Source of the DNA: DAHUXT01 sp036378295
GTDB lineage: Bacteria > Chloroflexota > Ktedonobacteria > Ktedonobacterales > JADMIN01
Length of the DNA: 21,475 nucleotides
Direction: 5' to 3'
NCBI GenBank assembly: GCA_036378295.1
Contig: DASUWS010000186.1
Span: forward strand, 1-21,475
In this document: positions 14,634 through 21,251 of the stretch, piece after piece
Numbering within the stretch: the stretch's first letter is position 1
Layout of the letters: every line of letters begins with the position of its first letter
Program-made: the position numbers and the translations under genes
The notes under the pieces: model-generated
What the model saw: only the letters and a program-made list of their open reading frames with translations
What the model was told of the DNA's origin: nothing
Databases searched by the model: none

Positions 14634-15455
14634 ATGGCTGTTGTGCCGACGAGAACCCCGCTGGCCGTGGGACGCACTGCCGAAGTCTTTGCCTGGAACG
14701 ATGACCAGGTGCTCAAGCTGTTTCGACCAGGCTGGGGGATAGCCAACGCCGCGCATGAGGCTGAGGTGGCCCGCGCCCTCTACGCTGCCGGGGTTCCTAT
14801 GCCCCGGGTGGATGACGTCATCGAGGTGGATTGCCGGGCTGGCGTCGTCTACGAGCGCATCTCTGGGCCGTCGCTGCTGGCGATACTTCGCGCGCATCCC
14901 CAACAACTACGCCCTGTCGCGCGCATGATGGCGGAAACCCATGCGCGGATGCACGAGCGCTCTATCACCGGACTGCCGCGCCTGCGTGAGGTGCTCGCCC
15001 GCCGCATCCAGGCTGCTCCCTGCTTACCCACTGCCCACACGCACGCGGCCCTTGATGCGCTGGATGCCCTGCCCGACGGTGATGCCCTCTGCCACGGCGA
15101 CTACCACCCCGATAACGTGCTGCTCTCAGCCCGTGGCCCGCTGATCATCGATTGGGAAAACGCCGCCCTCGGTGATCCGCTTGCCGATGTGGCGCGCACG
15201 CTCCTGCTGATACGTGCGGGTGCTGTCCAGACAACATCTCCGGCGATGCGCGTGCCGATGCGGGCACTGACGGCCGTGCTGAATCGCTTTTACCTGCGCC
15301 GCTACCGCCAGCTTCACCCATACGCCCCAGAGCGACTGGCTGCCTGGGAGCTTCCAGTCACTGCCGCCCGGCTCTCCGAAGGTGTCGAGGTAGAGGAGGC
15401 GTACTTGCTGGCGCGGATACGCCGACTTGTACGCTCGGCGACATCTCGCATCTGA
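14634..15455 (+). CDS. aminoglycoside phosphotransferase-family (APH) kinase
   Basis: This encodes 273 residues starting one base after the stop of the CoA-binding gene; it has no separate strong ribosome binding site, which fits translational coupling. Kinase features are the small N-lobe TAEVFAWNDDQVLKLFRPG with ATP-contacting K28, the Brenner motif CHGDYHPDNVLLS with catalytic D156, and the metal-binding IIDWENAALGDPLADVART with D173. The APH superfamily phosphorylates small molecules such as aminoglycosides, choline, homoserine or sugars. Members in chromosomal operons are usually metabolic rather than resistance genes, and no resistance claim is justified here. It is convergent with the DUF4870-like gene, whose stop lies 23 bases away. 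Confidence 0.88.
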   Translation: MAVVPTRTPLAVGRTAEVFAWNDDQVLKLFRPGWGIANAAHEAEVARALYAAGVPMPRVDDVIEVDCRAGVVYERISGPSLLAILRAHPQQLRPVARMMAETHARMHERSITGLPRLREVLARRIQAAPCLPTAHTHAALDALDALPDGDALCHGDYHPDNVLLSARGPLIIDWENAALGDPLADVARTLLLIRAGAVQTTSPAMRVPMRALTAVLNRFYLRRYRQLHPYAPERLAAWELPVTAARLSEGVEVEEAYLLARIRRLVRSATSRI

Positions 15456-15470
15456 ACTTCATCCATGTCT

Positions 15471-15499
15471 GGGCCGCGTCAATACCCCGGGGGCGGCCC
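15471..15499. terminator. possible bidirectional terminator between convergent genes
   Basis: GGGCCGC (15471-15477) pairs with GCGGCCC (15493-15499) over a 15-base loop, just after the APH stop and across the stop of the opposite gene. There is no T-run, so termination is a guess from position and stem strength. Confidence 0.3.
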
Positions 15500-16084
15500 T
15501 GGCATCACGGGAACGACTGGCCCGCCGGCCCAGCGCTCGGCAATCGCACCAATCAGCGGAAACTTGACCACACGCCCGCCGAACGCCGCGACCATTCCCC
15601 ATATCCACATGATCATATAGGCGAGCACCACCACACCGATGCAGAGCATCAGCAGAATCAGCCCCAGCCCGGCAATCGTGCTTGCCGTAGCGGTGTCGGC
15701 ACTGGTTCCGGCAGCGCTGGCGGCGATGGTGATAAAGAAGGCAGCGAGCCACAGGCCAAACAGGACCAAATAGGCGATCCCCAGTAAGATGGCCTGAGCG
15801 TTGTGAAAACGCACGAAGCGATTCCGCTTCTCGATGAAGAAGAAGATGATCGCCAGAATGCCAAAGAGATAGCCCAGACCAGCGGAGACGTTGGGATCCA
15901 TGCCGATACTCGACGGACCCCACTGGCTACCAGTACCCATTGGCGGCGGTGGTCCATACCCTGGCTGGCCATAAGATGGCTGCTGCCCATACGGTGGGAA
16001 CTGCTGTTGGCTGTAGGGTGGCTGCTGGCCGTACGGTGGCTGTTGTGGTGGTGTATTCACATTAACCGGCGCAGGAAGCTCCAC
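15479..16084 (-). CDS. DUF4870/Tic20-like membrane protein with Pro/Gln/Tyr-rich N-terminus
   Basis: With GTG 16084 as start this encodes 201 residues. Residues 12-48 are a disordered run of PPYGQQ/GYGPPP-type repeats. The membrane part follows: VSAGLGYLFGILAIIFFFIEKRNRF, then FVRFHNAQAILLG, a signature of the DUF4870/Tic20-like family, and helices near 97-122 and 135-162, ending with a Pro/Gly tail. Family function is unknown. The start is uncertain: GTG 16084 has no well-spaced ribosome binding site, whereas a perfect AAAGGAGG (complement of 16112-16119) lies 6 bases before an in-frame ATT at 16105, which would add seven residues. A -10-like TATAAC (complement of 16126-16131) lies just upstream. 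Confidence 0.85.
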   Translation of the reverse strand: MELPAPVNVNTPPQQPPYGQQPPYSQQQFPPYGQQPSYGQPGYGPPPPMGTGSQWGPSSIGMDPNVSAGLGYLFGILAIIFFFIEKRNRFVRFHNAQAILLGIAYLVLFGLWLAAFFITIAASAAGTSADTATASTIAGLGLILLMLCIGVVVLAYMIMWIWGMVAAFGGRVVKFPLIGAIAERWAGGPVVPVMPGPPPGY

Positions 16085-16125
16085 CCCTTCAGGGAGGAGA
16101 GGAATGCGCCGCCTCCTTTCTCTGT

Positions 16126-16131
16126 GTTATA
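16126..16131 (-). promoter_or_regulatory. -10 element for the DUF4870-like gene
   Basis: TATAAC on the minus strand lies just ahead of the AAAGGAGG ribosome binding site (16112-16119), giving a very short leader. No good -35 box is found 16-18 bases upstream; that space holds the hairpin CTCCGG-TTCG-CCGGAG (16151-16166), so the promoter may need an activator or be weak. Confidence 0.35.
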
Positions 16132-16173
16132 CTGCCTGTGTGCTAAGGCACTCCGGTTCGCCGGAGCGAACGG

Positions 16174-16202
16174 TTGACACAGCACCTTGCCACCTGGATA
16201 TG
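16174..16202 (+). promoter_or_regulatory. promoter-like boxes ahead of the omega-RNA-like element
   Basis: A consensus TTGACA (16174-16179) is followed after 17 bases by GATATG (16197-16202), a weak -10. The predicted start near 16209 would produce a plus-strand RNA covering the hairpin chain to its right, antisense to the DUF4870-like transcription unit's upstream region. Confidence 0.35.
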
Positions 16203-16377
16203 CTGGGGGTTCCCGGCGGGAAACGGCGCCGGGGTCAAATATCCAACGTCAAGAACTCCCGTTCTTGTCACACGCGACACTCCTTCGGGAGTGTCGGGCC
16301 GCAGTCAATCGGCCAGATGCGGACACTCGGCAACGGGTGAACTGCAAGCTCCCGGCTTGAGTTGGGGGTAGTTGACA
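16197..16377 (+). ncRNA. orphan omega-RNA-like element, remnant of an IS200/IS605 (TnpB) right end
   Basis: No protein is encoded here, but the plus strand folds into consecutive stems: GGATAT/ATATCC (16196-16244); CAAGAAC-TCCC-GTTCTTG (16250-16267); CGACACTCC-TTCG-GGAGTGTCG (16275-16296, nine pairs capped by a UUCG tetraloop); CCGCA/TGCGG (16299-16322); CACTC-GGCAAC-GGGTG (16324-16339); and AACT-G-CAAGC/GCTTG-AGTT (16340-16363). The loop CTCCC (16349-16353) can pair with GGGGG (16364-16368). The end AGCTCCC...GGGGGTAGTTGAC is what I recognise from right ends of IS200/IS605-type elements, where the TnpB guide RNA scaffold ends and the guide begins. The guide would then start about 16378 (AGATTTCCTCCTTGATT). 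No tnpB or tnpA frame is present on either strand, so this is a solo or decayed element. Identification rests on structure and recalled signature, not a search. Confidence 0.5.
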
Positions 16378-16426
16378 GATTTCCTCCTTGATTCCCGGGT
16401 ACCAGCATCACACTCCAACTATACAG

Positions 16427-16453
16427 CAAAACTCCCGGTTCCTGACCGGGAGT
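16427..16453 (-). terminator. intrinsic terminator after hslU
   Basis: On the minus strand a nine-pair perfect stem, ACTCCCGGT-CAGGA-ACCGGGAGT (16453-16431), is followed directly by TTTT. It starts 46 bases after the hslU stop codon, the standard position for a Rho-independent terminator of the hslVU transcript. Confidence 0.75.
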
Positions 16454-16498
16454 CCGCAATTGGTTCTAAGGGCTTGCGATGGTATCTCGTGGACTGGC

Positions 16499-17929
16499 CT
16501 ACAAAATATAGCGGCTCAAGTCCTCATCTTTGATCAACTCGCCCAGCCGCTCATCCACGAACGCGGCATCCACCGTCACGGACTGCCCGGTGAGCGATGG
16601 CGCGCTGAACGAGACATCTTCCAGCACGCGCTCGGTGATGGTGTGCAGCCGCCGCGCGCCGATGTTCTCGATGCGCTCATTCATGATGCGGGCACACCGC
16701 GCGATCTCTTCCAGACCGTCGGGTGTAAACTCCACCTTCACGTTCTCGACACCCAGCAGCGCCTGGAACTGGCGCACGAGCGAGTTTTCAGGCTGCGTGA
16801 GAATAGCCACGTAGTCTTCCTGCGAGAGCGACGTAAGCTCCACACGCAACGGCAACCGCCCCTGGAGCTCTGGAATCAGATCGGATGGCTTCGAGTTGTG
16901 GAAGGCGCCCGCAGTAATCCAGAGGATGTGGTCTGTCTTGACCGGGCCGAAGCGCGTCATCACCGTTGAGCCTTCGATGATGGGCAAGAGGTCGCGCTGC
17001 ACGCCCTCGCCCGAGACATCTGGCCCCGTCTCAGACTTCACCCCGGCGACCTTGTCGATCTCGTCGAGAAAGACAACACCCGATTGCTCAACGCGCTTCG
17101 TCCCCTCTTCGATCACCTCATCCAGGTCAATCAGCTTGTTGGCCTCCTCCTGCGTCAGCAATCGGCGCGCATCCTTCACCGAAACCTGCCGCGAGCGGCG
17201 GCGGCTGCTGGGCATCGCGCTGAGCAGCTCCTGGAAGTCGCCGCCGACCTCATCGCCCGCAAAGCCCGCCATGAACTCGAAGACCGAGGGGTAGGCGTCC
17301 TCTGGCTCAAGCTCGATCTCGATCATCTGCTCGTCCAACTCGTTGCGTGCCAGGCGCTCCGCGACGGACTTACGAGTCGGCTTGCGACGCCGGGCCGGTG
17401 CGGCGCTTGGCGTGGCGCCGTTGCTGGAAGCGGCAGGTGCGGTGGTCAGCGCGCTCGATGTCTTGCCGTTTCCACGCGAGGCCGCTGGCGCAATAGCCAC
17501 GTCATCGGCGGCTGCCTTGGCCGTCAGGATATCGAGAATACGCTTCTCGGCCACCTGAGCCGCGCGCTCGCGCACCTGCGATACGCGCTCCTCGTGCACC
17601 ATGCCGATGGCGGTTTCCATCAAATCGCGAATGATAGACTCGACATCGCGGCCAACATAGCCCACCTGCGTGAACTTAGTCGCCTCGACCTTGATGAACG
17701 GCGCATCGGCCATTTTCGCAAGGCGGCGGGCGATCTCTGTTTTGCCTACGCCCGTCGGGCCAATCATCAGGATATTCTTGGGAGTGATTTCTGATTGCAG
17801 ATCCGCAGGCAACTGGAGCCGGCGGTAGCGATTGCGCAGCGCAATGGCCACAGCACGCTTCGCCGCATTCTGTCCGACGATGTAGCGGTCCAACTCCCGA
17901 ACGATCTGCTGGGGAGTCAGGTCTTTCAT
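16499..17929 (-). CDS. hslU: HslU, ATPase/unfoldase subunit of the HslVU protease
   Basis: This encodes 476 residues from ATG 17929, chosen for AGGAG 7 bases upstream and because MKDLTPQQIVRELDRYIVGQ is the canonical HslU N-terminus. The AAA+ features are Walker A GPTGVGKT (57-64), pore loop GYVGRD (90-95), Walker B VVFLDEID (285-292), sensor and arginine-finger region IPELQGRLPLRVEL, and the C-terminal EDLSRYIL that inserts into HslV to activate it. HslU hexamers unfold substrates and feed them into the HslV chamber in the cytoplasm. The I-domain carries an extra Ala/Ser/Thr-rich linker, about residues 143-190, making it roughly 30 residues longer than E. coli HslU (443). It follows hslV by 113 bases and is followed by an intrinsic terminator. 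Confidence 0.97.
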   Translation of the reverse strand: MKDLTPQQIVRELDRYIVGQNAAKRAVAIALRNRYRRLQLPADLQSEITPKNILMIGPTGVGKTEIARRLAKMADAPFIKVEATKFTQVGYVGRDVESIIRDLMETAIGMVHEERVSQVRERAAQVAEKRILDILTAKAAADDVAIAPAASRGNGKTSSALTTAPAASSNGATPSAAPARRRKPTRKSVAERLARNELDEQMIEIELEPEDAYPSVFEFMAGFAGDEVGGDFQELLSAMPSSRRRSRQVSVKDARRLLTQEEANKLIDLDEVIEEGTKRVEQSGVVFLDEIDKVAGVKSETGPDVSGEGVQRDLLPIIEGSTVMTRFGPVKTDHILWITAGAFHNSKPSDLIPELQGRLPLRVELTSLSQEDYVAILTQPENSLVRQFQALLGVENVKVEFTPDGLEEIARCARIMNERIENIGARRLHTITERVLEDVSFSAPSLTGQSVTVDAAFVDERLGELIKDEDLSRYIL

Positions 17930-18042
17930 GTGCAATCTCCTGCCTACGAACGTCTTCGCATATCTTCGCGCGGGCGAGTGTGGCATCTTAGCATCTGGGG
18001 GCTCCTCTCCGCGCGAGCAGAGTCTCCCCTTGCGCTCCCGTG

Positions 18043-18663
18043 CTATACCGCCGGGGCCGCCACACTCTTTGTCACCTTCTTCGCGCTCTCCTCACCGCCG
18101 GCAGCTTCCGCCTCATCGAGAGAGTAGAAAAGGATGTGATCATTGGTATAGATACACATCGAAGCGGCAATCGCCATAGCCGCCCGCACGATTTCTCCGG
18201 CACTCATCTCGCTATATTGGAGCAATGCGCGTGCCGCGGCCTGAGCGTAGACGCCGCCAGAGCCGATGGCCGCAACGCCTTCGTCCGGCTCGATGACATC
18301 GCCGTCGCCCGTCAGCACCAGCAGCTCGTCGCGACTGGCTACCAGCAGCATGGCCTCCAACCGGCGCAGGAACTTGTCTTTGCGCCACTCTTTCGTCAAT
18401 TCGACCGCAGCGCGGCGCAGGTTGCCCTGATAGCGATCAAGCATAGCCTCAAATTTGTCGAATAGGCTGAGCGCATCGGCGGTGGACCCCGCGAATCCAG
18501 CCAGCACCTGACCATTGGCCAGGCGGCGAATCTTGCGCGCGGTATGCTTCATGACCACATCGCCTACCGTCACCTGACCATCTCCGGCCATCGCGACATC
18601 CGTGCCGCGACGCACGGCCAGAATAGTCGTGGCGTGCATCTCACCTGTTACTCGCTGTGTCAT
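18043..18663 (-). CDS. hslV: HslV, peptidase subunit of the HslVU protease
   Basis: This encodes 206 residues. After a short propeptide (MTQRVTGEMHA) the mature enzyme would begin at T12 of TTILAVRRG, the N-terminal threonine nucleophile of proteasome-like hydrolases. MAGDGQVTVGD, the KHTARKIRRL basic helix, VLAGFAGSTADALSLFDKFE and AIGSGGVYAQAAARALL are standard HslV landmarks. Two stacked hexamers form the proteolytic chamber capped by HslU. ATG 18663 has GGAAGG very close upstream; ATG 18639 (MHATT) would give a propeptide nearer the usual length, with AGG about 5 bases before it, so the start could be either. A Glu/Ala/Lys-rich tail of about 25 residues extends past the usual end. It lies downstream of topA, as in many Gram-positive genomes, but without the xerC often found between them. 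Confidence 0.97.
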   Translation of the reverse strand: MTQRVTGEMHATTILAVRRGTDVAMAGDGQVTVGDVVMKHTARKIRRLANGQVLAGFAGSTADALSLFDKFEAMLDRYQGNLRRAAVELTKEWRKDKFLRRLEAMLLVASRDELLVLTGDGDVIEPDEGVAAIGSGGVYAQAAARALLQYSEMSAGEIVRAAMAIAASMCIYTNDHILFYSLDEAEAAGGEESAKKVTKSVAAPAV

Positions 18664-18782
18664 ACCCTTCCATCACTTCTATCTCGCTATCTCGTCGGCG
18701 CTTTCCCGTCTTTTATCTCCCCTATACATAGTACGTCGAAAACGCCATTTTGTATGCACGACAAATCCACGACACATAACAG

Positions 18783-18806
18783 ATGCGCGGCGCATGCGCC
18801 GCGCAT
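18783..18806. repeat. 24-bp perfect palindrome between topA and hslV
   Basis: The twelve bases ATGCGCGGCGCA are followed at once by their exact reverse complement, giving a gapless dyad of 24 bp. It lies 82 bases after the topA stop and 120 bases before the hslV start on the minus strand. No T-run follows, so it is not a standard terminator; it may slow RNA polymerase, bind a dimeric protein, or be a dispersed palindromic repeat. Confidence 0.8.
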
Positions 18807-18887
18807 TCCTTCATCTGACATCTGAGCGCCTTGGAATTCCAGGCTCCATATTATCTATCAGCCGCACGAGCGATTGCAAGCGCGGCG

Positions 18888-21251
18888 TTACGACGCTGCC
18901 TGCTGCCGCGTGGACCGACTTGCGCGCCCGGTTCCGCTGGTAGTCGCCTTGCGTGTGGCCGTCGTCTTCCGTGCCGTGGTGCCCGTCTTGCGCGTGGTGG
19001 TCTTGCGCGTGGTGGACGTCTTGCGTGCCGTAGCCGTTCCGCCAGCCGCGCGGCGCGGCCGCTCCGGAGCGGGGGCGCGATGCCCTACCACCTCTGGCGT
19101 GCCCTCCTGCGCGCCGACGACCAGCGCACCACAGGAACCACAGTGCGCCTCGGTCTTGCCATTGGCGAGCGTCAGCAGTCCGCCGCACTCCGGGCAGGGC
19201 GTCGCCAGCGGGCGGTCCCAGGCAACGAAATCGCACGCTGGATAGTTCGCACAGCCATAGAACACCTTGCCCGTGCGCTTTGCGCGCCGCTCCACCAGAT
19301 CGCCACCATCCTTCGGGCAGATCGCGCCTGTCTTGGCCACCAGCGGCTTCTTGAAGTCGCACTCTGGATAGCCAGAGCATGAGATAAAGCGGCCAAAGCG
19401 TCCTGTGCGAATCAGCAAGGGCTTGCCACACTGCGGGCAGAGCTCGTTCGTCTCCTCGACCGGCTTCTGCACGCGATCCATCTCCGCTTCGGCGCGCTCA
19501 AGCTGGCCACGCAGCGCGGCATAGAAGTCCTTGAGGAACTCCGTCCAGCCCTGCTTGCCCTCCTCGACACCGTCGAGACGACGCTCCATATCGGCGGTAA
19601 AGTTGGTATCGACGATTTCCGGGAAGTGCTTGAGCATCAGCTCGTTGACCGTCTCGCCCAGCCACGTCGGCACGAATCGGCGCTCCTGCTGCTCGACGTA
19701 GCCGCGATCCTGAATTGTGCTGACGATGCTGACGAACGTGCTGGGGCGGCCAATGCCCCGCTCCTCCAGGTCTTTGATCAGGCTGGCCTCGGTGAAGCGT
19801 GGAGGCGGCTGCGTGAAGTGCTGCTCCGGCGTGATCTTGTGCAGATCGAGCGCGTCGCCTTCGCGCAATGGCGGCAGCGTCGTGCCATCCTGCTCGCGCG
19901 GCCAGACTGCATAGAATCCGGGGAACTTGAGCGTCGTGCCATTGGTACGGAAGATGAAGGCCGCCGCCGCGATATCCACCCGGAGCGTATCGAAGACCGC
20001 GGGCGCCATGAACGCCGCGACGAAGCGCCGCCAGATCAACTCATAGAGCTTGAACTGGTCGCCCGACAGGAACGGCTTGACGCGATCAGGCGTCAGGCTG
20101 ACATCGGTCGGGCGGATAGCCTCGTGTGCGTCCTGCACGTTGGCGTTGGCCTTCGCCCGGCTGGTGCGCCCCGGACCAATATACTGCTGGCCAAATGCCC
20201 CTTCGATATACTGGCGAACAGCGGCCTGCGCCTCCTCCGAGATGCGGGTCGAGTCGGTTCGCATGTAAGTGATGAGGCCCTGATGCCCGGCATCACCAAG
20301 CTCGATGCCCTCGTAGAGACCCTGCGCCAGGCTCATCGTCCTCTTGGGCTTGAAGCGCAGACGCACCGAAGCATCCTGTTGGAGCGTGCTGGTAGTGTAG
20401 GGCAGGAACGGCTGGCGGCGCACGTCTCGCTGACGCACACTGAGCACGCGGTACGATGCACCCTGGAGCTCGCGCAGAATCGCCTGTGCCTGCTCCTCGG
20501 ACTCGATCTTGATGCGGCCCGCGCGCCCGTTCTGGCCCTCCTGCTCCTGCTGTTGCTGCCGCGAATCATTGCCGCTCTCGGCCTCCGCGTCGCTCTCGGA
20601 GACCTCCTTCGACCCCTGGCGGCCAATCAGCATGGCGGTGAACGTCTCGCGCTCCTTCGCCTTGCTCAGCGTCGCGGCAATCGTCCAGTATTCTTCTGGA
20701 ACGAAGGCGCGAATCTCGGCCTCGCGGTCGCAGATGATGCGCAGCGCCGCCGACTGCACACGCCCAGCGCTGGTGCCCGATTGCACACGCCGCCAGAGCA
20801 ACGGGCTGATCTTGTAGCCGACCAGCCGGTCCAGCACCCGGCGCGCCTGCTGGGCGTTGAAGAGGTCTTCGTCGATGTCGCGCGTATGAGTGATACCGTC
20901 CTGCACCGCACGGCGCGTGATCTCGTTGAAGACGGCGCGACGTGGCCTGCGCAGACCGAGCATCTCTTTCAGCGACCAGGCGATAAACTCTCCCTCGCGA
21001 TCAGGGTCGGGAGCGAGATAGACCGTCTCAGCGCTCCGGCTCGCCTTCTTGAGCTCCGTCAGCAGCTTTTCCTTCTTCTCGATGACGACGTATTTTGGCG
21101 CGAACTCGCGCCGGGTATCGACGCCAAGTCCCTTGCGCGGCAGGTCGATAATATGCCCCATCGAGGCGCGTACCTCGAAGTCGTCGCCGAGAAACTTCTC
21201 TATGGTCTTGGCCTTGGCGGGTGACTCAACAATCACCAGATTTTTCGCCAT
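18888..21251 (-). CDS. topA: DNA topoisomerase I (type IA)
   Basis: This encodes 787 residues from ATG 21251, chosen because AAAGGTGG lies 8 bases upstream; the ATG at 21272 lacks a site. The TOPRIM domain opens with KNLVIVESPAKAKTIEKFLG and contains the acidic metal triad DPDREGE. The catalytic tyrosine is Y329 in LITYMRTDSTRI. RPTDVSLTPD and FTEASLIKDLEERGIGRPST follow as expected. Three zinc-finger-like modules sit at about 605-631, 645-673 and 686-707; the middle one lacks one of its four cysteines (CPKD). The tail, 713-787, is basic with RKT repeats. An acidic/Gln-rich insert lies near 218-245. The enzyme relaxes negative supercoils by single-strand passage. Upstream sequence to the window edge holds no gene. 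Confidence 0.98.
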   Translation of the reverse strand: MAKNLVIVESPAKAKTIEKFLGDDFEVRASMGHIIDLPRKGLGVDTRREFAPKYVVIEKKEKLLTELKKASRSAETVYLAPDPDREGEFIAWSLKEMLGLRRPRRAVFNEITRRAVQDGITHTRDIDEDLFNAQQARRVLDRLVGYKISPLLWRRVQSGTSAGRVQSAALRIICDREAEIRAFVPEEYWTIAATLSKAKERETFTAMLIGRQGSKEVSESDAEAESGNDSRQQQQEQEGQNGRAGRIKIESEEQAQAILRELQGASYRVLSVRQRDVRRQPFLPYTTSTLQQDASVRLRFKPKRTMSLAQGLYEGIELGDAGHQGLITYMRTDSTRISEEAQAAVRQYIEGAFGQQYIGPGRTSRAKANANVQDAHEAIRPTDVSLTPDRVKPFLSGDQFKLYELIWRRFVAAFMAPAVFDTLRVDIAAAAFIFRTNGTTLKFPGFYAVWPREQDGTTLPPLREGDALDLHKITPEQHFTQPPPRFTEASLIKDLEERGIGRPSTFVSIVSTIQDRGYVEQQERRFVPTWLGETVNELMLKHFPEIVDTNFTADMERRLDGVEEGKQGWTEFLKDFYAALRGQLERAEAEMDRVQKPVEETNELCPQCGKPLLIRTGRFGRFISCSGYPECDFKKPLVAKTGAICPKDGGDLVERRAKRTGKVFYGCANYPACDFVAWDRPLATPCPECGGLLTLANGKTEAHCGSCGALVVGAQEGTPEVVGHRAPAPERPRRAAGGTATARKTSTTRKTTTRKTGTTARKTTATRKATTSGTGRASRSTRQQAAS
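18939..19031 (-). repeat. RKT-rich repeat region of the TopA tail
   Basis: About 31 codons hold five RKT/RKA units spaced five to seven residues apart, separated by Thr, Ala, Ser and Gly (for example ARKTSTTRKTTTRKTGT). At DNA level the plus strand shows reiterated GTCTTGCGCGTGGTG-like words. Similar Lys/Arg-Ala/Thr tails occur in histone-H1-like and mycobacterial TopA C-termini and should add non-specific DNA binding. Confidence 0.7.

Noticed and set aside
16275..16296. UUCG-capped hairpin read as an intrinsic terminator
   Set aside because: No T-run follows on either strand, and it sits within a series of other stems, fitting a structured RNA better. The real terminator of hslU is at 16427-16453.
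16104..16371. Short plus-strand frames across the omega-RNA-like region
   Set aside because: Read for a TnpB C-terminus (zinc ribbon CxxC pairs, DxNAA motif) and none was found. Their composition does not look like protein.
17084..17794. 236-codon plus-strand frame inside hslU
   Set aside because: It is a shadow of hslU on the opposite strand with no independent signal.
19626..21224. 532-codon open frame on the plus strand, antisense to topA
   Set aside because: It lies entirely inside topA, which is unmistakable. Long antisense frames are usual in GC-rich genes, and this one has no recognisable domain or ribosome binding site.
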